Source: DATKWV01 sp035529405 (lineage in GTDB: Bacteria; Planctomycetota; Phycisphaerae; Sedimentisphaerales; Anaerobacaceae). Taken from it: a stretch of DNA of 16,094 nucleotides. A program made the position numbers and the translations under genes. Positions 14,890-16,094 of this stretch are shown piece by piece (position 1 is the first letter of the stretch; each line of letters starts with the position of its first letter). The DNA lies in NCBI GenBank assembly GCA_035529405.1, contig DATKWV010000052.1:1-16094 (forward strand), read 5' to 3'. The notes below the pieces were generated by a model that did no database searches, had not been told where the DNA came from, and saw nothing but the letters and a program-made list of their open reading frames with translations.

Positions 14890-16094
14890 ATGGATTACTT
14901 CAATTACAAGAACGGCAAATTGTTCGCTGAAAACACAGAGGTTGAAAGAATCGCCGCCGAGGTTGGTACGCCCGCTTATATTTACAGCAAAGCAACTTTC
15001 ACAGACCACCTGCAGAAGATTCAAAAGGCTTACAGCAAACTTGACACGACCGTATGCTATTCCATAAAGGCCTGCTCGAATATAAACATATTGAAATTAC
15101 TGGCACGGCTGGGCAGCGGATTTGATATTGTAAGCGGCGGCGAACTTTACAGGGCCGGCCTGGCCGATGCTGATGTATCGAAAATCGTCTACGCCGGCGT
15201 GGGCAAAACAGATACCGAAATCGTCGAGGCATTAAAGACCGGCATCGGCTATTTCAATATCGAGTCCGAAGCAGAGCTTGAAAACCTTATACGACTGGCA
15301 GAAAGTCTGGGCGGTAAAATCAATAAGCCCAGGGTGGCGCTGCGGGTAAATCCCGACGTCGACCCGCACACCCATATTTATACCACCACCGGAACCATGG
15401 ATACCAAATTCGGCGTGGACATAGAACGCGCAAGAAAGGTCTTTGCGCGCTACGGGTCAAACACAACAGTAAACCTCTGCGCTATCCATATACACTTAGG
15501 TTCTGCCGGGCATACAGTAGAACCTTACGTGGAGGCAATAAAGAAAACATTAGCGCTTGTAAAACAACTTCGCAGCGATGGTTTCAAAATCGAGGCGCTG
15601 AATATCGGCGGCGGATACGGCGCCGATTACATAACCGGTCAGGCACCGGCAGCGGTTGATTATGCGGCGGCTATTGTGCCCCTATTAGAAGATAAGGGGC
15701 TGAAGCTTATTCTCGAGCCGGGCGCAACTATTTCAGCCAATGCCGCTGTCCTGGTTACGCGGGTGCTGTATCTGAAAACAGGCGCAGGCAAAAAATTTGT
15801 TATAGTCGATGCCGGAATGAATGATTTGATACGTCCGCCATTGTACGGTGCGTTTCACTTTATCTGGCCGGCGAAGGTCGCGGAAGAATTTGTGCCTGCC
15901 AGACGCGGCAAAGACCTTGACCTGCCTGGCTGTGAGGCAGTAAATGTGGTCGGGCCGATTTGCGAAAGCGCGGATTTTTTTGCAAAGGACAGGTCGCTGC
16001 CGCCCGTAAAACGCGGCGATTTGCTCGCTATATTTACTGCCGGCGCGTATGGATTCAGCATGAGCAGCAATTACAACGCCAGGGGCCGGGCCGC
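14890..16094 (+). CDS. lysA: diaminopimelate decarboxylase LysA, partial (3' end beyond window)
   Basis: LysA decarboxylates meso-diaminopimelate to lysine with pyridoxal phosphate. The window holds the first 401 codons of a normally 410-430-residue enzyme. The cofactor lysine is K60 in CYSIKACSN. HIHLGSAGH (200-208) and NIGGGYG (238-244) form the phosphate-binding side of the barrel. The C-terminal domain shows DAGMNDLIRPPLYGAFH (307-323), the specificity motif GPICESADFFAKDR (355-368) with C358-E359-S360, and GAYGFSMSSNYN. One oddity is EPGAT at 277-281, where the family normally has EPGR. The ATG at 14890 has AAAGG only three bases away and AGGAG 18 bases away, but an in-frame stop at 14881 fixes it as the likely start. 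Confidence 0.96.
   Translation, partial: MDYFNYKNGKLFAENTEVERIAAEVGTPAYIYSKATFTDHLQKIQKAYSKLDTTVCYSIKACSNINILKLLARLGSGFDIVSGGELYRAGLADADVSKIVYAGVGKTDTEIVEALKTGIGYFNIESEAELENLIRLAESLGGKINKPRVALRVNPDVDPHTHIYTTTGTMDTKFGVDIERARKVFARYGSNTTVNLCAIHIHLGSAGHTVEPYVEAIKKTLALVKQLRSDGFKIEALNIGGGYGADYITGQAPAAVDYAAAIVPLLEDKGLKLILEPGATISANAAVLVTRVLYLKTGAGKKFVIVDAGMNDLIRPPLYGAFHFIWPAKVAEEFVPARRGKDLDLPGCEAVNVVGPICESADFFAKDRSLPPVKRGDLLAIFTAGAYGFSMSSNYNARGRA

Overview
The window looks like a chromosomal segment of an anaerobic bacterium, roughly half G+C. I lean towards a planctomycete of the Phycisphaerae type, because a tandem pair of PAC2-family genes, weak or missing Shine-Dalgarno sites on several genes and a tiny lysine-rich peptide gene sit among ordinary bacterial housekeeping genes. 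This assignment is inference; there is no rRNA or other phylogenetic marker to confirm it. No phage, transposon or CRISPR features were seen.

Left part (1-5263). The window opens inside a minus-strand gene for a tandem ACT-domain protein. A lone plus-strand gene of unknown function follows (560-1087). Facing it is a four-gene minus-strand run, transcribed from about 5263 down to 1130: an HI0933/BaiN-type FAD oxidoreductase, a zinc-dependent alcohol dehydrogenase, and two different PAC2-family proteins whose reading frames overlap.

Middle part (5503-7413). A family 9 glycosyltransferase (heptosyltransferase-like) is followed by a gap with a long-range inverted repeat. Next come a small unknown protein gene and, sharing one base with its stop codon (TAGTG), a previously hidden 41-codon gene. 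A minus-strand tRNA-Ala(GGC) with a good promoter closes this part.

Hydrogenase maturation block (7594-13435). hypF, hypC, hypD, hypE, hypA and hypB lie in one direction. hypD to hypB are tightly packed or overlapping. HypF and HypE make the cyanide ligand, HypC and HypD assemble Fe(CN)2CO, and HypA and HypB deliver nickel, so the cell should own at least one NiFe hydrogenase. No hydrogenase subunit gene is in the window. A repeat-rich element of ACGAG/CTCGT half-sites separates hypF from hypC and ends at the hypC start codon.

Right part (13446-16094). nadD (NAD synthesis) converges on hypB, and a hairpin sits where its ribosome-binding site should be. About 500 bases with no recognised gene follow, then a 20-residue peptide that is about two thirds lysine, a strong intrinsic terminator, and lysA (last step of lysine synthesis), cut by the window end. 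The lysine-rich peptide plus terminator just upstream of a lysine biosynthesis gene is the most intriguing arrangement here. It could be a leader peptide or a histone-tail-like basic micropeptide. lysA also has its own good promoter, which argues against simple attenuation.
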